Below, piece after piece: positions 40,065-50,719 of a stretch of DNA of 64,000 bases. The stretch spans positions 1 to 64,000 of the forward strand of contig JAQSDX010000005.1 of NCBI GenBank assembly GCA_029946125.1, written 5' to 3'. The position numbers were made by a program, and so were the translations under genes. Within the stretch, counting starts at the first letter, position 1. The number at the start of each line of letters is the position of its first letter. A model generated the notes under the pieces. The model did no database searches, was not told the origin of the DNA, and saw only the letters and a list, made by a program, of their open reading frames with translations. This stretch comes from Candidatus Methylobacter titanis. GTDB taxonomy: Bacteria > Pseudomonadota > Gammaproteobacteria > Methylococcales > Methylomonadaceae.

Positions 40065-40216
40065 TCTACGAATTGTGGTGGCGAATTCATTCGCCCAGGG
40101 CGACTACCAACAGTAGGTGCTTTAGGCGAAGTCGCTTCCACAGGAACTTGACGATGTATAAAAACCGAAAACTTAAGCGCTCAGAGTATAGTAACTACAT
40201 TTTTACAGGCAAACTT
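40065..40216 (+). other. Interval between ybbA and ybbP with a palindrome
   Basis: The gap carries GGCGAATTCATTCGCC (around 40089-40104), a near-perfect palindrome, and a GGGCGAC...GTCGCTTCC pair further on, the look of a REP-type element. The longest frame into ybbP passes through it without family support, so ybbP is taken to start at 40217. Confidence 0.45.
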
Positions 40217-42700
40217 ATGACACGTTTTCATTTGGCATTGCGGCTGTTATGGCGCGACAGCCGCTCCGGCGAATTAACCATACTGGTATTGGCTTTGATT
40301 ATTGCGGTCACCAGTTCAACCGCCATATCGCTGTTTGCAGATCGCCTGCAACGCACCATGAGCACTCAGGCCGCAGAGTTTTTGGCGGCGGATTTGGTGA
40401 TCTCAAGCCCAACCACGATTCCAGTCGAATGGCTGGCCAAGGCAGCGCAGCTTAATCTCGCTCAAGCGCAAACGGTTGAGTTTTCCAGCGTGTTGATTGA
40501 ACATAATGAGTTGTTATTGGCGGGTATTAAAGCCGTCAGTTCCGCTTACCCCTTACGCGGTTTTTTAAAAACCACGACGGCGGATTATCTGACCGAAACT
40601 GTTACACACACGGGTCCAAAATCGGGGAATGCCTGGGTTGATAAGCGCATTTTGCCGGCGCTGAAACTAAACCTCGGCGATGCCTTACAGGTTGGAGAAA
40701 AACATCTCACCGTCAGTCACATCATCACTTATGAACCCGACAAGCGCGGCGATTTTTACAGCTTCTCCCCGCGCGTTATGATTAATGCCGACGATTTGCC
40801 AGCGACCGGCATATTGCAGCCAGGCAGTCATGTGCATTATTTCTTTCAATTTAGCGGCGACAACAAAGCATTAGCCCAATTCAATCGCTGGATCAAGCCG
40901 CAGTTGAATCCGTCTCAACGCATTATGGATATACATGAAGACCGCCCGGAACTGGGCTCGGCGCTGGAACGTGCGGAACGTTATCTGGGCTTATCCAGTA
41001 TTATCGTCATCTTGATTTCCGGCGTGGCGATTGCAATGGCGACCCGGCGTTATACCGAACGGCACTTTAACGCCACCGCTATCCTGCGTTGTCTGGGCTG
41101 TAAACAGCGCGAAATTCTTTGGCTTTATGGCAGTCAGTTGGTCGTCTTGGGTTTATTAGCTAGCGCTATCGGTTGCCTGTTGGGCTGGTTTGTGCAGCAA
41201 GCGCTGTTTCATTTATTAAGATCATTATTACCGCAGCAAGTCGCTAATCCCAGTTTACTGGCGGTTTCATTCGGATTTATTATCGGCATGGCGATTTTGT
41301 TGGGTTTCGCGCTGCCGCCATTATTGCGCCTTAAAAAGGTTTCGCCGTTACGAGTATTGCGTCGCGAACTGGAACCTTTACCCAGTAGCGCATGGCTGAT
41401 TTATGGCTTGGCAGTCGGCATTATTGGCGTATTAATCTGGCGCTATACCGATGATCTTAAAATGACGACGACTATTCTCGGTGTCGGCTTGGGCACCATG
41501 CTGCTGCTTGGCTTGCTGGTTTACGGCCTGCTAAGGGTAAGCCGTAAACTGCTGCCGCACATGAGCCTGACCTGGCGATTCGGCCTGCAAGGCTTGTTAA
41601 GAAACAGTCGCGCCAGCGTCAGCCAAATACTGGCTTTCAGTATTACGCTGGTGGCTATGGTGCTCAGTTTTACCGTGCGCACCGACTTAATCGATAACTG
41701 GCAAAAGCAGTTGCCTGATAATGCACCCAACCATTTCGCGCTGAATATTTTTCCCGATCAACAATCCGCTTTTCAACAAGAACTGCAACAGCAGCACATC
41801 AACGGCAGTCAGTTTTACCCTGTGATTAGAGGCCGTCTGGTAGAAATTAATAACGTGCCGGTGCAACAGGTGGTCAGTAAGGAAACTCAGGGCGAAAGCG
41901 CCACGCATCGCGAATTAAGCCTTACCTGGACTAAAGATTTGCCTGAAGATAATAAAATTTCCGCCGGAAACTGGTGGCAGGATGACCAAAGCGGGCTGGT
42001 TTCTGTTGAACAGAAGCTGGCCAAAAGCTTAAAAATAAAGCTGGGCGATCACTTGACCTTCACCGTAGGCAGTGAACAGATTAAAGCGACGGTATCCAGT
42101 ATCCGCGAACTTCGGTGGGATACGATGAAGCCGAATTTTTATATGGTGTTCTCGCCCGGCACGCTGGATGCCTACCCCAGCACCTTTATCACCAGTTTTT
42201 ATTTGCCTGATGCGCAAAAAAACGTCCTAAATACGCTGGTAAAAAAATATCCCAGCACCACCATTCTGGAAGTCGATTTAATTTTGCAGCAATTTAAAAC
42301 CATTCTGACCCAATTGACCCAAGCCATAAACTACCTGCTTTACTTCGCGTTAATGGCCGGATTTACGGTATTGTTCGCCGCCGTTTATTCCACGTTGGAT
42401 AACCGGATTTATGAGGGTGCTTTAATGAGAACGCTGGGCGCTAATCGCTCATTTTTAAGAAAAACCCATATTATTGAGTTTAGCCTGCTCGGATTGATTT
42501 CCGGCCTGTTAGCCGTAATCATTGCAGAAGCCATCCTCTATGCCCTATATACACAAGTTATGCATTTGGATTACAGTATCAATGTTTATTTGTGGGGGCT
42601 TATTCCATTAATCGGCGCTGTATTTGTTGGTCTGGCCGGATGTTGGGGGGTGAAAGATGTGGTGAATAAATCTCCACTACAAGTCTTAAGAGAACTATAA
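40217..42700 (+). CDS. ybbP: ABC transporter permease YbbP (FtsX-like)
   Basis: An 827-residue FtsX/MacB-type permease working with YbbA; the system has been linked to transport or removal of hydrophobic compounds. ATG 40217 (MTRFHLALRLLWRDSRSGEL) is the family start. Helix 1 at about 20-45 is followed by a periplasmic domain, three helices (about 255-390), a second duplicated half with another large periplasmic domain, and the terminal helices at about 690-820. Normal length for YbbP. 152 bp separate it from ybbA. Confidence 0.92.
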   Translation: MTRFHLALRLLWRDSRSGELTILVLALIIAVTSSTAISLFADRLQRTMSTQAAEFLAADLVISSPTTIPVEWLAKAAQLNLAQAQTVEFSSVLIEHNELLLAGIKAVSSAYPLRGFLKTTTADYLTETVTHTGPKSGNAWVDKRILPALKLNLGDALQVGEKHLTVSHIITYEPDKRGDFYSFSPRVMINADDLPATGILQPGSHVHYFFQFSGDNKALAQFNRWIKPQLNPSQRIMDIHEDRPELGSALERAERYLGLSSIIVILISGVAIAMATRRYTERHFNATAILRCLGCKQREILWLYGSQLVVLGLLASAIGCLLGWFVQQALFHLLRSLLPQQVANPSLLAVSFGFIIGMAILLGFALPPLLRLKKVSPLRVLRRELEPLPSSAWLIYGLAVGIIGVLIWRYTDDLKMTTTILGVGLGTMLLLGLLVYGLLRVSRKLLPHMSLTWRFGLQGLLRNSRASVSQILAFSITLVAMVLSFTVRTDLIDNWQKQLPDNAPNHFALNIFPDQQSAFQQELQQQHINGSQFYPVIRGRLVEINNVPVQQVVSKETQGESATHRELSLTWTKDLPEDNKISAGNWWQDDQSGLVSVEQKLAKSLKIKLGDHLTFTVGSEQIKATVSSIRELRWDTMKPNFYMVFSPGTLDAYPSTFITSFYLPDAQKNVLNTLVKKYPSTTILEVDLILQQFKTILTQLTQAINYLLYFALMAGFTVLFAAVYSTLDNRIYEGALMRTLGANRSFLRKTHIIEFSLLGLISGLLAVIIAEAILYALYTQVMHLDYSINVYLWGLIPLIGAVFVGLAGCWGVKDVVNKSPLQVLREL

Positions 42701-42794
42701 TATTGTTGGTTTTAGAAGTGGTCCCTGTTCATTTTTTATTCATAAACATTGAACTACCATTGCAGAAAATCTCACTACTAAAGGAAGAATCGAT

Positions 42795-43190
42795 ATGAAA
42801 AAATTAACAACCAGCATCGTTTTGATAGGCAGTACATTAATCTCAGGTTGCTACAGTTACGGAGGATGGACGCCGACAGTTGACGCCTCTAATGACCGTA
42901 ATGCCTATCGAATCAACCAGGATATGGCTGAATGTAAAGAGCTTGCTAGTCATGCTTCCGGTGGCGCTGCAAAAGAAACCGCTATCGGTGCGGGAGTCGG
43001 CGGTTTAATTGGAGCGGCTGGAGGTGCAATTGTTGGTGCGTTCACTGGCAGTCCGGGCGCAGGCGCAGCCATAGGCGCTGCGGCGGGTGGTTTTGGTGGT
43101 GGTGCAGTCAAAGGACTTAGTTCGGAAGATAAATTTAAAAATGCTTATAACAACTGCATGAGCGGCCGCGGACACAACGTTGTCAGATAA
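42795..43190 (+). CDS. Glycine-zipper lipoprotein
   Basis: A 131-residue lipoprotein with the lipobox LISGC (Cys19). The middle (about 58-107) is a glycine-zipper stretch (GAGVGGLIGAAGGAIVGAF, AGAAIGAAAGGFGGGAVKG) predicted to insert in or lie on a membrane. Flanking cysteines in MAECKEL and NNCMSGRGH may pair. Similar small SlyB/YMGG-like outer membrane proteins respond to envelope stress. Specific role unknown. Confidence 0.8.
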   Translation: MKKLTTSIVLIGSTLISGCYSYGGWTPTVDASNDRNAYRINQDMAECKELASHASGGAAKETAIGAGVGGLIGAAGGAIVGAFTGSPGAGAAIGAAAGGFGGGAVKGLSSEDKFKNAYNNCMSGRGHNVVR

Positions 43191-43393
43191 TTTGATTAAC
43201 ATTTAAAATCCTCAATACTGCAACACAGGGACGTGTTTGCTTAGGTTGCGTAAAGGACGGCCAGAGCCGCACCATTAACGCGTACAAAAAACTTGTAGCC
43301 CGTATGTAGCGTAGCGGAATACCGGCGATCTGCGCCACAAAGCCCTGGATTTTGCAAGCTCCATCCAGGCTACTTGCTGGTTTGATTCGTTCT

Positions 43394-44125
43394 TTAGCTT
43401 AGTCGCTTAGGCTCGGCTCTAGCAAACCTCAATAAAAAATCCGCTAGATAAGCCGCACTGTCTGAACTATAAACGTTGTGGGATTCATAGATCGTCAACA
43501 ACCTTATTTGCAGCACAGCCGCTATGCGACTGAATGTCAGCGCAGATACTTTGGCTTCGTTATGCGCATAGCCTCGAAAATCGGTTTGATTGATCAAATA
43601 AAACCCCGAAGCTGATGCCTGAGCGGAAAACTTTGTTACCGCATGGGCGGGAAGCAACAGGTAAAACAAACCCTGCGGGGCTAATAAACTTCCTGCAACG
43701 CTGATCAAATCGGCAAAGGGCAGTTGATCGGTGTGTCGGGCGGCATTTCTCAGGGTGTCGACGGTCTTGAGATGATTTTCGAAAAATGGCGGATTGCTGA
43801 TGATAAGGTCGTATTGCCGGTCGGCGGTTAAGGCAAAGCTTTGAATATCCTGATGCACAAGCTCAAGTCGTTCGGCCCACGGGCTGTTGTTGACGTTAAT
43901 ATTGGCCTCTTGATAAGCTTCTTGCGTTAACTCTACGGCAGTCACTTTTGCCGCGTCCAGTTGGGCGGCCATTAGTGTAAGCACGCCGGTTCCTGCGCCG
44001 ATGTCCAGCACTTGGTCGCCCTGTTTGACCGGAGCCATAGCGCCGAATAAAACGGCATCGGTGCATATTTTCATGCCTGAGTGTTTTTGTAACACTGAAA
44101 ACTGCTGAAAGCGGAAGGTCGACAT
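43394..44125 (-). CDS. trmN6: tRNA1(Val) (adenine(37)-N6)-methyltransferase
   Basis: A 243-residue SAM-dependent methyltransferase. Start MSTFRFQQFSVLQKHSGMKI matches the usual TrmN6 (YfiC) beginning; an in-frame ATG at 44188 with a better ribosome-binding site would add 21 residues. Motif I is VLDIGAGTGVLTLMAA and the catalytic N6-adenine motif is ISNPPFFENHLK (NPPF). It modifies A37 of valine tRNA. The start codon is the uncertain point. Confidence 0.88.
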   Translation of the reverse strand: MSTFRFQQFSVLQKHSGMKICTDAVLFGAMAPVKQGDQVLDIGAGTGVLTLMAAQLDAAKVTAVELTQEAYQEANINVNNSPWAERLELVHQDIQSFALTADRQYDLIISNPPFFENHLKTVDTLRNAARHTDQLPFADLISVAGSLLAPQGLFYLLLPAHAVTKFSAQASASGFYLINQTDFRGYAHNEAKVSALTFSRIAAVLQIRLLTIYESHNVYSSDSAAYLADFLLRFARAEPKRLS

Positions 44126-44200
44126 AGTTTGGATGAAGTTAATATTGGGACTATATTGCACACGGGCATAGGTTATATTGATTAGCATAGCGCTTTCCAT

Positions 44201-44545
44201 ACGCTCGCTCTAGCTCATTCCGGTGTTTTGTAGGGCCAGCAGACAACACAGTGTAAGCCGAAGCTGATTAAGGTTTGCCGAATATGACCTGACGGGCTGA
44301 ATCTAAAGGCTGAGAAATTGCATTTTACCAAAAAAGTCCGTAAAGCCCCTTCCTTCAGCTGGGGGATGTCAGGATGCTGTTGATTTGTTTTTGTTATCAT
44401 CTATAATTTTTGTCGTTGGGTGCGCTGTTGCTGCGTATCTCCTGCCATCAGGGTCACTGAGATGGCGTGAAGTAAGACGATTTTCAGAGTCGTCCTCTTC
44501 GGGCATGGAGGGCTGTACTAAGGAATCCCCTGCTTTAGCTGGGGG
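44201..44545 (+). other. Gene-free interval with two IS605-type end hairpins and an omegaRNA-like segment
   Basis: Two similar hairpins lie in direct orientation: CCCCTTCCTTCAGCTGGGGG then ATGTCA (44346-44371), and CCCCTGCTTTAGCTGGGGG then TGGATGTCAA (44527-44556). The form CCCC..TTYAG..GGGG..ATGTCAA is typical of right ends of IS200/IS605 elements encoding TnpB. The 3' part of the segment before the second hairpin (44450-44520) has further pairing (ACGA/TCGT around 44477-44493) as would an omegaRNA. No tnpA or tnpB frame remains. Confidence 0.45.
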
Positions 44546-44623
44546 TGGATGTCAATGAAAATCGGCTTTATTATAGAGCAAGATTCAAACGCCACTAAGG
44601 CCGGACAAAAAGAGGACGCTGTC

Positions 44624-44959
44624 ATGAAAGAATATGAAGACGTACGCCACAGTCTAATCGATATGCTGGAAGATCTTGATGATCGGCTGACTAAGATTAC
44701 GCATGATGTTAAAGAGCCTTTAGATAAAGACTTTGAAGAGCAGGCGACCCAAGCGGAAAATGATGAGGTTTTGGATAGCTTGGGCAATGCCGCAAGAACG
44801 GAAATAGAACTGGTCAAGCAGGCTATCACCAGAATTGACAAGGGCCAATACGGGTTGTGTCAGGTTTGTGGGCAACCGATCAGTAAGGAGCGATTAAAAG
44901 CCATACCTTATTCCACTCTGTGTATAAAGTGCGCCAGTCAGATGGGCGCTAAGCAATAA
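44624..44959 (+). CDS. TraR/DksA family zinc-finger protein
   Basis: A 111-residue protein with an N-terminal coiled-coil helix pair (about 1-75) and a C-terminal four-cysteine zinc finger (CQVCGQPISKERLKAIPYST then LCIKC). The DksA-type tip is present but the protein is shorter than DksA (151 residues), more like DksA2/TraR-type proteins that bind the RNA polymerase secondary channel. ATG 44624 has AGAGGA upstream; an earlier frame start at 44549 would begin inside the adjacent IS-like end. Confidence 0.85.
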   Translation: MKEYEDVRHSLIDMLEDLDDRLTKITHDVKEPLDKDFEEQATQAENDEVLDSLGNAARTEIELVKQAITRIDKGQYGLCQVCGQPISKERLKAIPYSTLCIKCASQMGAKQ

Positions 44960-45295
44960 AAGTCGGTTTGAGGGTGCTTACTCGGTCATCAATATAATAG
45001 AACGCAGATGACGCTGATACTTAAGATAAAAATAAGATTTTTTTCTTAAACTATCTGCGTTTATCTTATTTATTTGTGTCGCCTTCAGGGACAGATATTG
45101 GCTCCTCGGTAATTGCTCCTGCGCTCTATTTTTCTAACGGATGCATCGTTACGTTTTAGGATGAAAAACGGAGGTTGCAATGCCATTTTTTCAAATCTTT
45201 TTGGTTAAATAGCTTCTCCCACTTATAATTCGTCAAAACGTCCACGTTTTTTATTATTTCCCCCTATTTCACTACAACCAGAGACCTGTTTAACA
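44960..45295 (+). other. Gene-free interval with a degenerate repeat B copy
   Basis: No gene is visible in these 336 bp. Around 45104-45160 the order CCTCGGTAATTGCTCC, TGCGCTCTA and GGATGCATCGTTACG recalls repeat family B in a decayed form. A TATAAT hexamer is at 45223-45228 about 70 bp upstream of the ompH start, and AACGTCCACGTT (45237-45248) is a short palindrome next to it. Confidence 0.4.
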
Positions 45296-45796
45296 ATGAA
45301 AATGAAAATTGCTCTATTTTTAGGATTGTTGCTCATTACCAATGTGAGCTTTGCTGATTTAAAGATTGGTTTTGTCAATATACCTGCCGTTCTTGAAAAA
45401 GCCCCCCAAGCCGAAAAAGCTAAAAAACGATTGGAACAAGAGTTTTCACCGCGCGATAAGCAGTTAGTTGCTCAGCAAAAAGAAATTCAAAGCATGGATG
45501 ATAGAATAGCCAAAGATTCCGCCGTAATGGGTGCGTCAGAGCGAACAAATATGGAAAGAGATATCCTCAACAAGAAAAGGGATGCAAAAAGAGCTCAACA
45601 AGAATTTAGCGAAGATTTTAATGTTCGTCGTAATGAAGAATTGGGTAAGTTGCAAAATCGTATTGTTGAAGTTATTCGCGGCATAGCCAAAGATCAAAGC
45701 TATGATTTGCTGCTTACTGATGGTGTTATTTATGCCAGCGACCAAATTGATGTCACGGCTCAAGTTCAACAAAAATTAGCTGCCTTGCCAAATTAA
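45296..45796 (+). CDS. OmpH/Skp family periplasmic chaperone
   Basis: A 166-residue precursor with a signal peptide (IALFLGLLLITNVSFA). The mature protein begins DLKIGFVNIPAVLEKAPQAEKA, the typical strand-plus-helix of OmpH/Skp, and continues with a long charged helical 'tentacle' (about 45-115). Skp trimers hold outer membrane proteins in the periplasm. It is not next to bamA here as in E. coli, so it may be a second paralogue. Confidence 0.9.
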   Translation: MKMKIALFLGLLLITNVSFADLKIGFVNIPAVLEKAPQAEKAKKRLEQEFSPRDKQLVAQQKEIQSMDDRIAKDSAVMGASERTNMERDILNKKRDAKRAQQEFSEDFNVRRNEELGKLQNRIVEVIRGIAKDQSYDLLLTDGVIYASDQIDVTAQVQQKLAALPN

Positions 45797-46561
45797 TTGA
45801 TTTTTACCGGCAGTCCTTGAGACTGTCGGAGCAACAAGTTCCATCGTTAAAGGCGACCGCGTCTGGTTGCCTTTACGGCACAGATGTCATCATGTGCCTT
45901 TGATTTCTCCCATTTTCCTCTTTATCATCAAACCTAGCTGCGTAGATTCAATTGCCGTATTTCCGGCAATCCAACCCAAATTCTGCCTGATGAATTTATA
46001 CGACTTGATAGCGCTATGAACACGTTTCCACGCGTATTAAAAGATTCATCGTAACCCCCGATTCATGTACCGATAAGGAGTTATATGGTCGAGTAATTTG
46101 CGGGCTAATTAAGCTGCTTTAATCAGCCTGTTTTTTATCGCCAGGCCTGAAAAAAAGTCATTGTTTTTTCACTATATTTTAGGCGGTCGTTGAATTCATT
46201 ATGGATTTTTGCCCTAGACAATGAGTTTTATTCGTGTAGTATGTTTCTGGTATTAAACAAAAAAACGATAGATTTTTTTTTGCTATTCCTTAAGTTATTA
46301 TTCACAACCTAGATACTGCAAAGCGCTGCTGAAAAAATATCGTATGTGTTTGAAATTAAATATAAATATCATGAATTATGGGGCTGTTATTTCATAAGAA
46401 ATGAATGGGTTGATTTGAGTTTTTTATATTTAATATCAATTATATATAATTCTACTATGTAGAGTACGCAGGATTCGGTGATTAGTTTTTAACATAGATT
46501 TATCTCTATTGTTAATTGTTTAGTGCTATAAACAATATTAACTATATACCAAGTATAAGGC
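45797..46561 (+). other. Long AT-rich gene-free interval upstream of ectABCD
   Basis: No coding frame is supported in 765 bp; in particular there is no MarR-type ectR gene, which sits here in several methanotrophs. A hairpin after ompH (CCGGCAGTC/GACTGTCGG, 45807-45829) has no T-run. The stretch 46370-46560 is very AT-rich, contains TATAAT at 46445-46450, and ends with the palindrome listed separately. Confidence 0.5.
46515..46536. promoter_or_regulatory. Perfect 8-bp inverted repeat ahead of ectA
   Basis: ATTGTTTA (46515-46522) and TAAACAAT (46529-46536) are perfectly complementary with a 6-bp spacer, 25 bp before the ectA ATG. The size and symmetry fit a dimeric regulator site, such as that of a MarR-family EctR. 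EctR binding itself is not demonstrated. A chance palindrome in AT-rich DNA is possible. Confidence 0.45.
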
Positions 46562-47062
46562 ATGTCTAAAACTACGCATTTAACAATCGAACTACGCCCA
46601 CCTTTGCCAGAAGATGCTGCATCAGTATTCAAGCTGGTTAATCAATGCCCCCCATTGGATCCCAATTCCATGTATTGCAATTTATTGCAATGCAGTCATT
46701 TTGCAGGCACCTCGATTGCTGCTGTTTGCCAGGGAGAACTAGTGGGATTTATCTCTGGTTATCTTATTCCGGGTCGTCCTGACACGCTGTTCATCTGGCA
46801 AGTAGCTGTCGGGGAGAAAGCTCGAGGTCAAGGACTGGCAACCAGAATGTTGCAAAACATCTGGCTACAACCTCAATGCAGCAATGTCAGCTATCTTGAA
46901 ACGACCATTACAGAGTCGAATCAGGCTTCGTGGGCGCTATTTCAGGGTTTGGCAAATAAGCTGAAAACGGAACTCAATACATCGGTGATGTTTGATCGTG
47001 AACGGCATTTTGACAATGAACATGACACAGAAATGTTGGTCAGAATTGGCCCTATCAAATGA
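46562..47062 (+). CDS. ectA: L-2,4-diaminobutyrate acetyltransferase
   Basis: EctA acetylates diaminobutyrate in the second step of ectoine synthesis. The 166-residue GNAT protein shows LELRPPLPEDAASVFKLVNQCPPLDPNS-type residues at the start (here IELRPPLPED and CPPLDPNSMYCNLL) and the acetyl-CoA loop VGEKARGQGLATRML. ETTITESNQASWALF near the C-terminus is typical. First gene of ectABCD with TAAGG ahead of the ATG. Confidence 0.96.
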   Translation: MSKTTHLTIELRPPLPEDAASVFKLVNQCPPLDPNSMYCNLLQCSHFAGTSIAAVCQGELVGFISGYLIPGRPDTLFIWQVAVGEKARGQGLATRMLQNIWLQPQCSNVSYLETTITESNQASWALFQGLANKLKTELNTSVMFDRERHFDNEHDTEMLVRIGPIK

Positions 47063-47083
47063 TACCCCGGGGTGGACGCTTGA

Positions 47084-48409
<1,326 letters not shown>

Positions 48410-48601
48410 CCGCGAAAAATAACTAACTGAAGTTTCCCGTTGTTGAGCCCGCAACGTATAAAGGGAAAGGATTAAATTGGGTTTTGTTATAAACCCAGTA
48501 AACCCTGCATAAAATACCTGCCCCTGCATAAATAGCGGGATTAGACCTCTTATAAACGAGGAAGCTTCAGTAATTAGCTATATCATAAAGAAGGCATAAT
48601 C
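48410..48601 (+). other. Structured ectB-ectC spacer
   Basis: The 192-bp spacer is unusually long for an ect operon. It holds a 7-bp stem TGGGTTT/AAACCCA (48478-48497) and a CCTC/GAGG hairpin further on (about 48546-48561). Neither has a terminal T-run, so they more likely shape or stabilise the mRNA than end it. A second promoter for ectCD is possible but not evident. Confidence 0.4.
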
Positions 48602-49006
48602 ATGATAGTGAGAACATTACCAGACGCTGAAAAAACCGGACGCCGTATCGTTTCGCCAGATGGCAACTGGGAAAGTACTCGGTTGTTATTGAAAGATGAC
48701 AATATGGGTTTTTCCTTTCATATTACGACGATCTACCAGGGAGCTGATTTTCAGATGCATTATCAAAATCATCTGGAATCAGTCTACTGTATTTCCGGAG
48801 AGGGTGAGGTTGAAACCCTGGATGATGGTAAAAAACATGCCATTAGCCCGGGTACGCTTTATATTCTGGATAAACATGATAAGCATATATTGCGTGCTTA
48901 TAAGGAAATGAAACTGGCATGTGTCTTTAATCCTCCCTTGAGCGGCAAGGAAGTACACAATGCTGAGGGCGCCTATGAGTTGATTTCAGAGGCTGTTGCC
49001 GACTAA
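48602..49006 (+). CDS. ectC: L-ectoine synthase
   Basis: EctC closes N-gamma-acetyl-diaminobutyrate to ectoine. The 134-residue cupin starts [14 protein letters not shown], has the metal/active-site segment [19 protein letters not shown] and ends with the [10 protein letters not shown] motif. Length is standard. RBS AAGGC-type, weak. Confidence 0.97.
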   Translation: MIVRTLPDAEKTGRRIVSPDGNWESTRLLLKDDNMGFSFHITTIYQGADFQMHYQNHLESVYCISGEGEVETLDDGKKHAISPGTLYILDKHDKHILRAYKEMKLACVFNPPLSGKEVHNAEGAYELISEAVAD

Positions 49007-49039
49007 TCAATGAAATTTATAGAGGCAGAAATATTCACC

Positions 49040-49987
49040 ATGAGTGTTAACAATAAACAGACTCCGAATCAGGTTAAAGATTTTTATCCATCCCGTGGCG
49101 GCAAAACAGCGCAATTGATACAGCGGCAAGACCCCGTTCTCTACGCTGCAACTGCCAGTAATAGCCCCATAGATTACAAACTTGTTAAGCAATACGAACA
49201 ACAAGGGTTTCTGGTTCTGGATGACGTGTTTACTGAAAAAGAGGTTTGCTGTTTTCAGCAGGAGCTTGACAGCATGAGACATGATGATCGTCGTAAAGCC
49301 TCTGAGCAAACCATTACCGAGCCCGGGAGTGGCGATATCAGGTCAATCTTCAATGTGCATCAGAACAGTGCGATGTTTAAAAAATTGGCTTCGGATGTTC
49401 GTCTGGCTGGTTTGGCGCAATATCTATTGGGTGATGAGGTCTATATTCATCAGTCGCGGGTTAATTACAAACCGGAGTTTCGTGGCAAGGGATTTTATTG
49501 GCATTCAGATTTTGAAACCTGGCATGTTGAAGATGGTATGCCCAGAATGCGTGCTTTAAGTATGTCCATTACGCTGACAGAAAATTATCAGCACAATGGC
49601 CCACTGATGATGATTCCTGATTCTCATAAAGACTATGCCGTGTGTGAGGGAGATGCGCCTGCCGAGCACTACAAGTCATCGCTTAAAAAACAGGAATACG
49701 GTATTCCTAGCGACAGCTCTCTTCAGCAAATGGTGGAGAAAGGTGAGAGGATTGTGACAGCGACCGGTAAACCAGGCAGCGTGATTATTTTTGATTGCAA
49801 TGTTATGCATGGATCTAACAGCAATATCACCCCTTATCCGCGTTCCAATATCTTTTTTGTCTATAATGCGGTGAGTAATCGAGTTGCAGAGCCGTTCTCT
49901 ACTAATCCGCCGCGCCCCGAATACATCTGCACGAGAAAGCATATTCAAGCCATTGCCCCGCAAACGGTTCAATTCATCCTCGATTAG
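49040..49987 (+). CDS. ectD: Ectoine 5-hydroxylase
   Basis: EctD makes 5-hydroxyectoine with Fe(II), 2-oxoglutarate and O2. The 315-residue protein has the iron-binding facial triad: His and Asp in FYWHSDFETWHVEDGMPRMR, and the distal His in FDCNVMHGSNSN. The start at 49040 (MSVNNK) fits the family; ATG 49010, 3 bp after ectC, is possible and would add ten residues. Presence of ectD indicates the strain can make the hydroxylated solute. Confidence 0.95.
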   Translation: MSVNNKQTPNQVKDFYPSRGGKTAQLIQRQDPVLYAATASNSPIDYKLVKQYEQQGFLVLDDVFTEKEVCCFQQELDSMRHDDRRKASEQTITEPGSGDIRSIFNVHQNSAMFKKLASDVRLAGLAQYLLGDEVYIHQSRVNYKPEFRGKGFYWHSDFETWHVEDGMPRMRALSMSITLTENYQHNGPLMMIPDSHKDYAVCEGDAPAEHYKSSLKKQEYGIPSDSSLQQMVEKGERIVTATGKPGSVIIFDCNVMHGSNSNITPYPRSNIFFVYNAVSNRVAEPFSTNPPRPEYICTRKHIQAIAPQTVQFILD

Positions 49988-50002
49988 CTGGGTTAAAAAT
50001 CT

Positions 50003-50719
50003 TCATGATTTCTTGAATTTTACAACCTTGTTCAAAGGACTCAGATTGATTTCATCGACCACGATATGTGCTCGCGAATTAAGCACATAGGAGACTGCTT
50101 CGGCGACATCTTCCGGCTTTATAAAATGGCTATCATCGTCGCCCGGCTCAAAAGACAGTTGTTCAAAAAATGCCGTTTTGACCATGCCGGGATTAATCAG
50201 ACAAACCCGCACCTTGCTTTTGCCGCATTCTTCGCGCAAGGCTTGGGTAAAGCCGCGCAGCGCAAACTTGCTGGCGCAATACATCGTCCCTTTGCGACTG
50301 CCTTTTAAGGCGGCTTCCGAGCCGATAAAAATCAAATCGCTGTGCCCTTTACGTTTTAACGCAGGCAGTAACGCTCTTACCAAAAAGGCCTGGCTGGTAA
50401 AGTTTAGCGTCATCAGCTCTTCAATTTGAGCGTAGGAAAACTCCTCTATTGAGCCGAACTGTCCTCTCCCTGCACAAAAAACCACCGCATCGATTTCGGG
50501 AAAGGCTTGTTCCAGTTCGCCGATTTTTTGCGCTATATCGGTTAACCGGCTTAAATCCAGTTGCACGGGAGTGAAGTTATCCATCGGTCGGATAAACTTG
50601 GCGCTATCGCGGGATACGCCGAGCACCCGATGCCCCTGTTGCAATAAATTCCTGGCGATGGCTCGGCCTATGCCGGAGCTGGCCCCGGTCACCAGAATGG
50701 TGCGTTTTATAGCGTGCAT
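50003..50719 (-). CDS. SDR family oxidoreductase
   Basis: A 238-residue short-chain dehydrogenase. The cofactor motif is TGASSGIGRAIA near the N-terminus and the catalytic pair is in YCASKFALRGF, with the catalytic Ser in GSEAAL. It overlaps the 3'-end gene of the same strand (the radical SAM gene, start of this gene at 50719 within its last codons), so the two are probably co-transcribed. Substrate unknown. Confidence 0.9.
   Translation of the reverse strand: MHAIKRTILVTGASSGIGRAIARNLLQQGHRVLGVSRDSAKFIRPMDNFTPVQLDLSRLTDIAQKIGELEQAFPEIDAVVFCAGRGQFGSIEEFSYAQIEELMTLNFTSQAFLVRALLPALKRKGHSDLIFIGSEAALKGSRKGTMYCASKFALRGFTQALREECGKSKVRVCLINPGMVKTAFFEQLSFEPGDDDSHFIKPEDVAEAVSYVLNSRAHIVVDEINLSPLNKVVKFKKS

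Noticed and set aside
45797-46561. ectR-like regulator gene upstream of ectA
   Set aside because: No frame longer than a few dozen codons on either strand in this interval.
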